Source of the DNA: Profundibacterium mesophilum KAUST100406-0324
GTDB lineage: Bacteria; Pseudomonadota; Alphaproteobacteria; Rhodobacterales; Rhodobacteraceae
NCBI RefSeq assembly: GCF_009835145.1
Contig: NZ_APKE01000007.1
Span: forward strand, 1 to 64,000
DNA length: 64,000 nucleotides
Direction: 5' to 3'
Shown here: one piece after another, positions 49,463 through 57,972 of the stretch
How positions within the stretch are numbered: the stretch's first letter is position 1
How the letters are laid out: every line of letters begins with the position of its first letter
Notes under the pieces: model-generated
Seen by the model: the letters and a program-made list of their open reading frames with translations, nothing else
What the model was told of the DNA's origin: nothing
Database searches by the model: none
Translations under genes and position numbers: made by a program

Positions 49463-50356
49463 ATGTCGAACGCGGTCGATCTGGGCGGAGGCGTGCGATG
49501 CCTCCTGGCGCCCAACCCCTCGCCGATGACCGGTCCCGGCACGAACAGCTACCTCGTGGGGCCGGCGGATGGCGGCGCGGGACGGCTGGCCGTGATCGAC
49601 CCAGGGCCCGACATCCCGGCCCATCTGGATGCACTGCGCGCGGCCATCGGCGAGCGGGGGGTGAGCCATATCCTCGTCACCCATGCCCATCTCGACCATG
49701 CGCCGCTCGCGGCCGCGCTCTCGGCGGTGAGCGGCGCGCCGGTCCTGGCCTATGGCGATGCGGGGGCGGGGCGCTCGGCGATGATGCGGCGCCTTTCGGC
49801 GGGCGGGCTCGCCGGCGGCGGGGAGGGGGTCGATCATGCCTTCGTTCCCGACCGGGTCCTGTCGGATGGCGAGCTCGTGCGCGGCGAGGGCTGGCAGCTC
49901 GAGGCAATCTGGACGCCGGGCCATTTCGGCAATCATATGTGCTTCGCGCTGGGCGAGACGATCTTCAGTGGCGATCTGGTGATGGGTTGGGCAAGCTCGC
50001 TCGTCTCGCCGCCCGATGGTGACCTGGGCCGCTTCATGACCTCCTGTGCCCGGCTCGCGGCACGCGGGGCCGCCCGGCTCCTTCCGGGGCACGGTGATCC
50101 CGTGGAGGACCCGGTGGCAAGGATCGAATGGCTGCTTGCGCATCGACGCGCACGCGAGGCGCAGATCATGCAGGCGCTTGCCGAGGGGCCCGCGACGGCT
50201 GCCGAGCTGACGGCCGTGATCTACGTGGAGACCCCGCCCGCCCTGCATCCCGCCGCCGCGCGCAACGTCTTCGCCCATCTTCTCGACCTGCACGAACGCG
50301 GCGCCGTCACCGCGGACCCGGAACCGGCCCAGAACGCTATTTTCACGGTGGCCTGA
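49463..50356 (+). CDS. MBL-fold metallo-hydrolase (LACTB2-like)
   Basis: This 297-residue protein shows the metal motif THAHLDHAPL, a later TPGHFGNHMCF (metal His), FSGDLVMGW (metal Asp) and LLPGHGDPV. A winged-helix-like C-terminal domain follows, as in LACTB2/RNase Z-like hydrolases. The GGAGGAAGAG site decides the ATG at 49463. The gene is divergent from the kinase. The substrate is unknown. Confidence 0.9.
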   Translation: MSNAVDLGGGVRCLLAPNPSPMTGPGTNSYLVGPADGGAGRLAVIDPGPDIPAHLDALRAAIGERGVSHILVTHAHLDHAPLAAALSAVSGAPVLAYGDAGAGRSAMMRRLSAGGLAGGGEGVDHAFVPDRVLSDGELVRGEGWQLEAIWTPGHFGNHMCFALGETIFSGDLVMGWASSLVSPPDGDLGRFMTSCARLAARGAARLLPGHGDPVEDPVARIEWLLAHRRAREAQIMQALAEGPATAAELTAVIYVETPPALHPAAARNVFAHLLDLHERGAVTADPEPAQNAIFTVA

Positions 50357-50414
50357 TTTTTCTCAGAGAACCCTATGGACGCCGCTCGGCACCCTTGTTA
50401 TATCGCCCCCGTGT

Positions 50415-50489
50415 TCCGGCGTAGCTCAGCGGTAGAGCAGTTGACTGTTAATCAATTGGTCGTAGGTTCGATCCCTACCGCCGGAGCCA
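50415..50489 (+). tRNA. tRNA-Asn (anticodon GUU)
   Basis: A canonical cloverleaf of 75 nt including encoded CCA can be drawn. The anticodon loop reads GACTGTTAATC, so the anticodon is GUU for asparagine. A terminator hairpin follows at 50520. tRNA genes such as this are frequent integration sites, relevant to the decayed sequence downstream. Confidence 0.95.
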
Positions 50490-50519
50490 AACAACCACTT
50501 GGTTGTAAAATAAAATGGC

Positions 50520-50541
50520 GATCCTCCCGGATCTCTTTTTT
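50520..50541 (+). terminator. Rho-independent terminator after tRNA-Asn
   Basis: The hairpin GATCC-TCCC-GGATC followed by TCTTTTTT is a classic intrinsic terminator, placed 30 bases beyond the tRNA. A second small palindrome (ACAACCA-CT-TGGTTGT, 50491-50506) lies between. Confidence 0.75.
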
Positions 50542-50642
50542 CGTTTTTGCAACGATTTTGCAACGCTCCTGTGGTCAACGATCCGTTAAGGGTGTCGGTG
50601 GCTGCCTAATAGGACGTGTATGCCCTAAGTCGTTGAGGATGA

Positions 50643-51640
50643 GCGTCGAATCAGATCGCTGATATTAATCCGATAGTTTCGAGAACCTACAGCCTTCCGC
50701 CGGTTGAGGATTGCTCGGGCTTGCCTGAAGCTCCGCGCTTTAAGGACAACGAGTGGAAGCCTCTGCCTGAATGGTTCCTTGCAGGCATCGAGTTCGCATC
50801 GCGCTGCACGGCTGTCCCTGTGGACGGCCCTTATACCTATTAAGTAGCGGCCATCCACATTAGCGGCGAGCGTGCGATTGCGACCGATAGAAAGCCGCTC
50901 GTCGAGTTCGACCTTGGCGGCACGGTCCCCTGCGACTTGCCCCTGACGGTTAAAGAAGTGCGTGTGCTTCGGGCCTTCGGTGCGTCGCCCTCCCATGCCA
51001 GCACACCTCGTGAAAAAGACAGCAGACAGCACTTTCTCTGGGTAACGGCGCGTCGCTCGCCTTCAAGCCGGCCGGCCACACTGCGCCTCCGGCGGTCAGG
51101 TCGCTGGTCGCGAAGTTCAACTGGTCTGACATGAATTCAGTCGATGCCCATTGGCGCGGCCAAATCGTCGATCAGTTCTCAGTCAGGCCTGACCGCGACC
51201 ATACCGATCTGCTGCATGTTTATCCCGACCGGATCGAAAGCCCGGCTTACGGCAGTCAATCGCAGGTGTGCTTACCCATCGCGACGCACTCCCCCGTTTA
51301 CACGGTGTATGAGCGCTCACGGATCATTCAGGTGATCAAGATTGCGGAACAGGTCAAGTTCGTCGAGCGTCCCGAGGGCACATGTTTCCTGTTCAGCGCC
51401 GAGAACATTCGCGGCGTCGTGTCCTCGATGGCGGTGCGCGCGTAACCCGTATCCTCAACGACGGCCTGTTCTTCCACCCGGACGGTTCAAGTGCGATGGA
51501 CGTACTCATGCAGTTGGCCGAAGGCGCGTCTATATCCGCAGTCGTGATGCAGGCTGATTGCCAATTGACAATTGTGGAGAGACATTTTGTATCGGAGCCT
51601 TACAGGTCCGTTTTTACCCGGTGTCCATTCCCCTGAAGGT
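50643..51640 (+). pseudogene. Decayed, unrecognised coding region downstream of tRNA-Asn
   Basis: Several plus-strand frames read like parts of proteins but are broken. One (about 50643-50838, ending in a TAA after VPVDGPYTY) continues in frame past the stop with IHISGERAIATDRKPLVEFD. A second in another frame covers roughly 51035-51445 (MNSVDAHWRGQIVDQF near its middle, with the Met at 51131). A third lies at about 51440-51636 (RILNDGLFFHPDGSSAMDVL). No start codon serves the first, and frames change between them. No family is recognised. The decay next to a tRNA gene is typical of an eroded integrated element. 51641-51705 shows nothing further. Confidence 0.4.
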
Positions 51641-51705
51641 GTTCATGCCTGAAGGCCGGCTGCATGCGTTTCCAGTCCGGCACGCAGGAAGACGGGCCGA
51701 AGCCT

Positions 51706-52416
51706 TCAGTTTTTCTGGCAGCTATTGGCGAAGATGACCGCCGGAAAGCGGTTGAGGCGAATACCCTGCTTTTTTATCCAGCCTTCCTGTTCACCAAGAT
51801 CGGTGCGGCACCAGACACCATCCGGGCCCGCGGTGCAGCGGTCGGCCGTCACGCAGGTTTCCGGCTCGATCACCGTCAGTATATCCGAAGACGGGTCCGC
51901 AGATGCCCGCAAATTCGCGCGTGTCAGAACCTTCACCTGCACCGGTCCTTCGATGCGCGGGGGTGCCAGCTCGTCTTGCCGCGCGCAGCTCGAGGTATAG
52001 CCGAGATAGACACATTCCCGCTTTGCTGCGAGAAGGCGCTCGTTCAGCCGTTCGAAAATCACCGCGTTGCTTGCGATCGTGTCGCCGTTGAGGCGCAACT
52101 GGTTGCCTCCGAGGCGCGCAAGCTCCTGCCCATCCATGTCGAGCAGGATGATCTGCCCCTGGTCGATATCCCAGGCTGCGACCGTTGCCAGTTCCCGGCT
52201 GCAATTGGCGTTCTGAAGCGGCAGGGGCGCTTGCGTAGAGGGGAGTAACCGAAGGGCGCACCGCTCACCGTCCTGCGTGAAGTTGCCGCTCTGGGAGAGC
52301 CAGTCGCCCGCCAGGGCACGGACGAAATCCTCGCGGCTTTGGGCAAGCGCCGAGCCTGGCCAGCCCGCAAGGGAGGCGAGGATCGATACCAGCGCGCATA
52401 GTGCCGTGAGTTTCAT
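51706..52416 (-). CDS. Secreted AprI/Inh-like and SH3 domain protein
   Basis: This 236-residue protein has a signal peptide (MKLTALCALVSILASLAG...), then a domain resembling the AprI/Inh metalloprotease-inhibitor fold (FVRALAGDWLSQSG, CALRLLP, VAAWDIDQGQIILLDMDGQE), and a C-terminal bacterial SH3 domain (VLTRANLRASADPSSDILTV). It is the last gene of the curli region on the same strand. It could guard the amyloid or anchor it to the cell wall. The AprI/Inh label is by pattern, not by search. The start at 52416 opens the signal peptide. Confidence 0.6.
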   Translation of the reverse strand: MKLTALCALVSILASLAGWPGSALAQSREDFVRALAGDWLSQSGNFTQDGERCALRLLPSTQAPLPLQNANCSRELATVAAWDIDQGQIILLDMDGQELARLGGNQLRLNGDTIASNAVIFERLNERLLAAKRECVYLGYTSSCARQDELAPPRIEGPVQVKVLTRANLRASADPSSDILTVIEPETCVTADRCTAGPDGVWCRTDLGEQEGWIKKQGIRLNRFPAVIFANSCQKN

Positions 52417-52625
52417 CCAAGGCGGCGTTGATCCGTCCGCGATAGCGACCATGGTCGTTCCTTCTTTTGTCCTGTTCCGGATGTGCCTGTCGAGATGATC
52501 GAACCGCGCGGCATGATCAGTAGGTTGTCATCCGGCGCGTTGTTGCCCTGTGCCTTGGCAGGCATGCAGAGCCGTGCCGCCCTGGACCACGGCCCGGGTT
52601 CTGCAGTTTCGCGGTCTGCTGAAAG

Positions 52626-53282
52626 TCATGGCCGAATATTGCGCTGAACGATGGTGACCGACTCGGCATTGCTGTTCGCGACAAGACCTTCGCTGACGAG
52701 ATTGTCCCCGGTCTGCATAAGGCGGACCCGCGCGCCGGTGCCGCCAACCTGGACACCTGTGGCGATGTTGTTGTTGCCCTGTTGTATCAGAAATCCCTCA
52801 GCGGACGCCCCCGAGACCGTCAGGTCGCTGCGGTTGTGCGATCCGATCTGGGTGATGGCTCCCATGGCCCCCGCTCCCGATATCACGATCGAGGCATCAT
52901 TGCCGCCGCCGTCCTGAAACAGCAGGGCAACCCCGTTCCCCTGCACCGAGATCATACCGGAATTGGCAAGGTCGATGCCCTGTAGGGACGCATTTTGCGA
53001 GAACAGGACCTGGCTGCCCAAACCGTCGATGTCGATGTCGATATCGTTGTTGTCGCCGACCTGATTGAGAACCGGCAAGGCCCCCCGGGTGCGAAGCGGC
53101 AGCAGGTTGAGACGTCCGCCCGTCAGATCGCTCAGCGGACCGATCGACGATCCGGCAGCGTCGGATTGATCGATGGTTGCGGTATTGCCAAACCCGTCCT
53201 GGATGAGCTTGAGCCGATTGTTCTGGGCGGTCGCGGCCGATGCGGAGACCGCGATGGCAAGGACGATCATCGAACGCAGCAT
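52626..53282 (-). CDS. Curlin-like protein (CsgB-type candidate)
   Basis: This 218-residue secreted protein has a signal peptide (LRSMIVLAIAVSASAATAQ) and several curlin-like motifs QxGxxN, such as IQDGFGNTATIDQ, LNQVGDNNDID, ITQIGSHNRSD, LIQQGNNNIA and LMQTGDN. The C-terminus ends VTIVQRNIRP, with a basic end like that of nucleator CsgB. GGAAGG precedes the start at 53282. It lies downstream of the large curlin. The CsgB role is inferred from order and length. Confidence 0.8.
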   Translation of the reverse strand: MLRSMIVLAIAVSASAATAQNNRLKLIQDGFGNTATIDQSDAAGSSIGPLSDLTGGRLNLLPLRTRGALPVLNQVGDNNDIDIDIDGLGSQVLFSQNASLQGIDLANSGMISVQGNGVALLFQDGGGNDASIVISGAGAMGAITQIGSHNRSDLTVSGASAEGFLIQQGNNNIATGVQVGGTGARVRLMQTGDNLVSEGLVANSNAESVTIVQRNIRP

Positions 53283-53464
53283 CAGCGAATACCTTCCGTG
53301 GCAATTGATTGTCATGAAAATCGGGCGGGCATGGAATTGTTCGCGAAGGCCCATCGCTCCATTGCCCCGCCTCTCTGCGCCAGGCCGATACGGGTCCGTC
53401 CTGGTGCGGCGGCGCATCCCTTTGATCCGAAGAAGGTCAGGATGCCATGTCTCGAACGAGAAAC

Positions 53465-53493
53465 GGCCGGGGACGAGTATGCTGCCCCCGGCC
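53465..53493 (-). terminator. Hairpin between the two curlin genes
   Basis: An 8-bp GC stem with a 13-nt loop lies just after the large curlin gene, followed on the minus strand by GTTTCTC. It may reduce read-through so that the major and minor curlins are made in different amounts. Confidence 0.5.
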
Positions 53494-53544
53494 TTGAGGA
53501 TGGTTATGCGGCCTTTCCTTTATACCAAGGAGTGCCGCCGATCC

Positions 53545-55047
53545 TCAGGAGCCTTGGCGAATGGCCAGCGCGTTGCTGCTGCCCATCTGGTCGAAGTTGA
53601 TCAGGTTGCTTCCGCCGGACTGCCAAACAGCGATCTCGTTGCTGTTGCCGTTCGTGGAACCTTCGATCTCGTTGCTGCCGCCGTCCTGGACCATGGTGTA
53701 GAGGTTGTCGTTGCCATCCACATTGTAGTCCAGGGAGTTCCCGTCACCTTTTTGGTGCAGGGTCGCGCCGCCGCCACCGATGCGCAGGTTGCCGGCATAG
53801 TTGAGGTGCATCGCGCGGTTCAGGGTCGAGGATTCGGTGAGCGCCATCGCGGCACCGTTTTTGCCGTTCCCGAAGCCGTCGAGGCTGACGGACATCTCGT
53901 TGGAGTTGCCGAGCTGCTCGAACAGGATCGAGCTCGAGCCGCTACCGGTAGAGGCGAGCGCGGCACGGTTCATATCGCCAACCTGACGCACGCCGAAGGT
54001 GTTTTCATCGCTGGTGATGGCGCCGAGGGCGACGGTATTGGTGGCGCCGCCCTGCTTGATGCCGAGCTGGTTCTCGCGGCCGGTGACCATGATCGTGCCG
54101 ACCGTGTTGCCGTTGCCGGATTGGTTCAGGCCGATCCGGTTCCTGTCACCGTTCTGCATCATCGTGGCGCTGTTGCCGTCGCCGATCTGGCGGAACGAGG
54201 TCAGCTGGTCATTGGCATGGCGGGCACCGCCGCCGATGCCGGTGCCGCCGCGATTGTCGTCGCCCGTCACCGACAGGGTCATGGTGTTGTCGGTGCCCTG
54301 CTGGGCCCAGTCGAAGACCCAGTTGTTGTTGCCTGTCATGCTGATGTTCGACGTGTTCGTGTCGCCGACCTGGCGAGCGCTCTGGATATAGTTGGCATTG
54401 CCGGTCTGGGTGATCACCATTCCGTTTCCGGCACCGTTCTGGGTGATGCCGTTGCGCTGGTTGGTCGTGCCGTCGAAACCGATGCGGTTGAAGTTCGTAA
54501 AGTTGGTCGTATAGGCGATATCGGTGCGCGTCTGGGTGACAGCCAGTGAGTTCGCGGTGCCGCCCGCGGCATTGCGCTGATAGATATCATCGATGAGGTT
54601 AGCGCGGTTTTCGGCAGTGCCGCTCGCCCCGCTTTGGGTGACGGTCGCGGTGTTGTTGCCGAACTGGTAAAGGCTGAAGATGTCGTTGCCGCTGGAAAGC
54701 TGCGAGACGGTGGCCGAGTTCGTGCCGTCAAGTTGGTCGACACCGAGTCCGCGACCGTTGTGCTGAATGCCGCGCGAGCCATCGGTGCGCGAGCCAAAGG
54801 TGTTGCCGTCGCCGCTCTGGATCAGTTTCAGGGTGCTGTTCGCGCCTTGGGTGATGCGGTGCCGCTGGGTCGCGGCGGCGGTGCCATTGGCAGTGGCGGT
54901 GCGCGAGCCGGCCGTGTTGCCGGTGCCGGTCTGCTCGATGTCGGCAACCGCGTTTCCGGCCTGGTCGATCACGATCTCGTTCGCCTGAACGTTGCCTGCC
55001 ATCACCGCGATCACGGCCGCACTGGCCAGAAGTGTCTTCGAATTCAT
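53545..55047 (-). CDS. Large curlin (CsgA-type amyloid subunit candidate)
   Basis: This 500-residue secreted protein has a signal peptide (MNSKTLLASAAVIAVMAGNV) and about twenty repeats of the curlin type, with recurring QxGxxN and related TGxxN motifs, for example LIQSGDGNTFGS, ITQTGNANYIQS, LNQSGNGNTVGT and LFEQLGNSNEMSV. E. coli CsgA has only five repeats in about 150 residues, so this is a greatly extended amyloid subunit. It is rich in Asn, Gln, Gly, Ser and Thr with hardly any Cys. It follows csgFG after a 430-bp gap, so it may have its own promoter. Confidence 0.88.
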   Translation of the reverse strand: MNSKTLLASAAVIAVMAGNVQANEIVIDQAGNAVADIEQTGTGNTAGSRTATANGTAAATQRHRITQGANSTLKLIQSGDGNTFGSRTDGSRGIQHNGRGLGVDQLDGTNSATVSQLSSGNDIFSLYQFGNNTATVTQSGASGTAENRANLIDDIYQRNAAGGTANSLAVTQTRTDIAYTTNFTNFNRIGFDGTTNQRNGITQNGAGNGMVITQTGNANYIQSARQVGDTNTSNISMTGNNNWVFDWAQQGTDNTMTLSVTGDDNRGGTGIGGGARHANDQLTSFRQIGDGNSATMMQNGDRNRIGLNQSGNGNTVGTIMVTGRENQLGIKQGGATNTVALGAITSDENTFGVRQVGDMNRAALASTGSGSSSILFEQLGNSNEMSVSLDGFGNGKNGAAMALTESSTLNRAMHLNYAGNLRIGGGGATLHQKGDGNSLDYNVDGNDNLYTMVQDGGSNEIEGSTNGNSNEIAVWQSGGSNLINFDQMGSSNALAIRQGS

Positions 55048-55478
55048 AATTTGTATCCCAACAATGCGAACACCATATTCTCGTCCGCTTTTTCAATCTC
55101 CCCGCGAATGAACGCGAGGCCCTTAAACCCAATCGATGAAACCTCGGAGCATGTCTGCCATATCCACAACCGGGCTGCCGTCTGTTCCTCCCTGCGCCGA
55201 CGGTGGCGAAACGTCTGATCCCGACCTCACGAAAGTGAGATCAAGGGCACTATAGAAATTTTTTTTTGGGGAGTTCCAGAAAAAGTCATGGCCTAGACGG
55301 CTTAAAGACACAGGCATGACATGGTTTTGCCATCATTTGATGCAATAATACAACTGCTTCACAGCGTTTTCCTTTAGAGGAAACCTTTTGAGCATGTAAA
55401 TTTTTCTGATCGCGCGATGTTGCGCGGTCATGGTTAATTAACCTTGATGTCTTGGATCGTATGCCAGCCGGGAACGAT
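55048..55478 (-). promoter_or_regulatory. AT-rich control region upstream of the large curlin gene
   Basis: This 431-base region has no gene. It is AT-rich relative to the window and contains a T-run (55259-55267), a perfect tetraloop hairpin CTCAC-GAAA-GTGAG (55226-55239), and an inverted repeat around GATCGCGC-N6-GCGCGGTC (about 55410-55431). A TATAGT -10-like box can be drawn near 55250-55255 on the minus strand. It likely carries the curlin promoter and its regulators. Confidence 0.5.
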
Positions 55479-56621
55479 TCACTCGGGCGGGCGATCGAGA
55501 AGTGCCACGGCAGTGGAGATCGATTCACCCCCTTGCGGGCGGGAGCCGAGTGCAGGCTCGTCGGCGCTTGGGGCGGGTGGCGTCTCGTTCGCGGGGGAGG
55601 CGGGCGTCGGCATCTGCTGCGGCTGCGCGGCGCGCGGTGTTCCTGCGGGAAGTGGCCGGGTGACCTGAGTGACCTTTGCGGTTCGGCTGGGCGCCGGAGG
55701 CCGTGCAGCCGTCTGCACGACCGATGTCGGGTTCGCCGTGCTCACCCCGACCCTCGGCGCGGGCTCCAGCTGCATTCCGTTCCGATAGGCGGCGACGAGA
55801 GCGCGGCCTCCGGCGGGATCCGCGAAGTCCCATATCCCGATCTCGCTGCCTTCGAGGATCATCGCGATCACGGCTGCGTCGATGGCTTGGCGCACCGCGA
55901 TATATCGTGGCTCGTTGATGCTGACGCCTGCTTCAGCCTCGAGAAGCTCCTCGAGGTTGATGAAACGGAACACGTTTCCCTGGGTCCGGATCGATGCGAC
56001 CGCTTTCGAAGCGGTCACCGTGTTGAGCACCTCTCCCGTCTTGGCGGAGATCGCCCGCAGTGACACCGTGACGGTGTCGTGCTGGTATTTCTGATCCGCG
56101 CCGATCCCCAGAAGCCGCGCGCCGATACCGCCCGTTACGGTGTTGGTATCGTATCCGACGATCGCGCCTTCCATGATGATGGAGGCAGACAGAAGGGGGG
56201 GAAGCACGCTTGCTTCGACAGATTGTTCGCTGCGGTAGATGCGTCTCATCTCCGTCAGGATCTGGCGCTCCTGCAGCAGAATATCGAGCTCGGCGCGTTC
56301 CAGAACCGTGAACCATGTCCGTCCGCCCGCCTGCTGAAGGGCACGCATCAGCATGGGCGCGCCGCCTTGCGTGACGGCACGGCTGAGGGTCTGGCCGTTA
56401 TCCTGTTCCTTGTATTGTCCCGTCAGGTCTTCGTTGGAGTAGACCGCAACGGGAATACGCGCCCTTGGAGGGGGCAGGGACTGCAACGCGAGGCTGACGC
56501 GGGTCGGGGTCGCCGTCGTCGGGGCAATCGGGCTTTCGGGGAGGATGGTGGTGCATCCGGCAATCGCGAAGGCCAGAACGGTATAGCGAAGATGACCGGA
56601 AAGGATCTTGGGAAATCGCAT
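55479..56621 (-). CDS. csgG: Curli secretion channel CsgG
   Basis: This 380-residue lipoprotein has a lipobox near Cys23 (LAFAIAGC) and the CsgG body: IPVAVYSNEDLTGQYKEQD, WFTVLERAELDILLQERQIL and the barrel-forming middle with GGIGARLLGIGADQKYQHD. CsgG forms the outer-membrane nonameric pore for curlin. The last 110 residues are a Pro/Ala-rich extension absent from E. coli CsgG. The gene starts 3 bp after the csgF stop. Confidence 0.92.
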   Translation of the reverse strand: MRFPKILSGHLRYTVLAFAIAGCTTILPESPIAPTTATPTRVSLALQSLPPPRARIPVAVYSNEDLTGQYKEQDNGQTLSRAVTQGGAPMLMRALQQAGGRTWFTVLERAELDILLQERQILTEMRRIYRSEQSVEASVLPPLLSASIIMEGAIVGYDTNTVTGGIGARLLGIGADQKYQHDTVTVSLRAISAKTGEVLNTVTASKAVASIRTQGNVFRFINLEELLEAEAGVSINEPRYIAVRQAIDAAVIAMILEGSEIGIWDFADPAGGRALVAAYRNGMQLEPAPRVGVSTANPTSVVQTAARPPAPSRTAKVTQVTRPLPAGTPRAAQPQQMPTPASPANETPPAPSADEPALGSRPQGGESISTAVALLDRPPE

Positions 56622-56623
56622 TT

Positions 56624-57088
56624 TCAGTTGATAACCAGTTGCGGCACGACGATTTCGGTCTGCGTGTTTGCTGCGAAGTCGTTGATCACCAGGCGGATCG
56701 CCTCGGAGGTGCGTTCGAAGCTGACTTCGGTATCCCCGAAGGTGACGGTTCCGGCGTTTTGCTGGTTCTCGCCGAAGATCGCCTCCGTGACCTGCGCGGA
56801 GAGTGCCGAGAAAAGGCGCCCCTGAAGCTGGTTGAGAAAGAGCTCTGCCCTGGCATCGGTCGGCTCTTCATCGGCCTCGACGACGGTCGGCTCATCATCG
56901 GTCTCGACCACCACGTCGCGCGCGGTTGCGTTGCGCTGTGCGTTGGCGATGGCCAGAAGATGCCCCGAGTTGAGCCCGCTTCCTCCGAATGACGGGTTCG
57001 TCGGCGTATAGACAAGATCGCCAGACGCTCCGGGAGTGGCGATAAAAACGCCGAGTGCGGCTGCACCCAAAATTGCGATACTGCGCAT
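56624..57088 (-). CDS. csgF: Curli assembly protein CsgF
   Basis: This 154-residue secreted protein has a signal peptide (SIAILGAAALGVFIATPG) and then the CsgF signature LVYTPTNPSFGGSGLNSGHL, which in E. coli inserts into the CsgG pore. The C-terminal part (VTFGDTEVSFERTSEAIRL) also fits. GGAAGGGC precedes the ATG at 57088. csgE is not found upstream, where an IS remnant lies. Confidence 0.92.
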   Translation of the reverse strand: MRSIAILGAAALGVFIATPGASGDLVYTPTNPSFGGSGLNSGHLLAIANAQRNATARDVVVETDDEPTVVEADEEPTDARAELFLNQLQGRLFSALSAQVTEAIFGENQQNAGTVTFGDTEVSFERTSEAIRLVINDFAANTQTEIVVPQLVIN

Positions 57089-57306
57089 AAGTGTCGCCCT
57101 TCCAAAGAGTAAGCGTCGAAGCACGTTCTGAAACAATACCCGGGAAGCGTTACCAGATCGGTGGAATATGGCAAGTTTGCCAAGGCTACCGAGCATGCAA
57201 GTGTTGCACAATGCAAACTCGGAGCGCCGGATGCGGCAGGGGCCTGTCCTGATATCCTGCTCTTCCTCCAGTTCGGGGTAGAGGCCGCTCAACTCAGGAG
57301 ACGGAC

Positions 57307-57800
57307 ATGAAGCGATCGCGTTTCACGGAAGAGCGGATCATCGGAATGCTGGAGCAGGAGGCCTGGCTATCGACGGCCGAGATGGGCCGCAAGCACGGCG
57401 TCAGCCAAGCCACCTTCCACAGATACAAAGCGCGCTTTGGCGGGCTGGACGTGTCGGACGCGCGTCGCGCCTGCGGGCGCTCGAAAACGAGAACGTCAAG
57501 CTCGGGAAGCTGCGGGCCGAGCAGATGTTCGACGACGCTATCCTGCGGGATGTCGCGGCAAAGAAAGTGGGAGCGCCCGGTGTCAGGCGGGAGACGGTGG
57601 CTCCTGCCTGCATCGCACGGGGTGAGACAGCGCCGGGCGTGTCAGGCACTGGCGATGGATGGATCGATCGAGCATGCGCTACTGCAGCGTTCGGCGCGGC
57701 TGTCAATCGGGCAGCATCGCTTTGGCTGTCTTGAGGCCCGCAAGTCGGCTTGCAACAGCCTGGTGAGGGTCTGGAGCTGATCAAGACCTCCGAGGCAACA
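57307..57800 (+). pseudogene. IS3-family transposase remnant (orfA and start of orfB)
   Basis: The opening MKRSRFTEERIIGMLEQEA and HGVSQATFHRYKARFGGLDV match the IS3/IS407-type orfA. The frame shifts after VSDARR; a second frame gives LENENVKLGKLRAEQMFDDA and ILRDVAAKK. Further pieces of orfB (HGVRQRRACQALAMD, then RSSMRYCSVR in another frame) follow, so there are at least three frame changes. The rest of orfB is missing. It marks past rearrangement beside csgF. Confidence 0.85.
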
Positions 57801-57972
57801 TAGCACACTGGGCTGCGTGCCATCGACGGGTTGGATGTCGTGACGTTCCGAGCCAAGGCAGGCCCGGAGGCGTCATCGGGCCGAAAAGCGTGACCCTCCG
57901 CATCCGAGCAGTCGGCGCATGCGTGGTTCCGGGTGCAGAAGGCCCAGCGGGGGTGCCGCGAGAAACCCCGCA

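Noticed and set aside
53545-55047. A CRISPR-like or tandem DNA repeat array
   Set aside because: The repetition is at protein level (curlin repeats with varied spacing and codons); there are no identical spaced DNA repeats.
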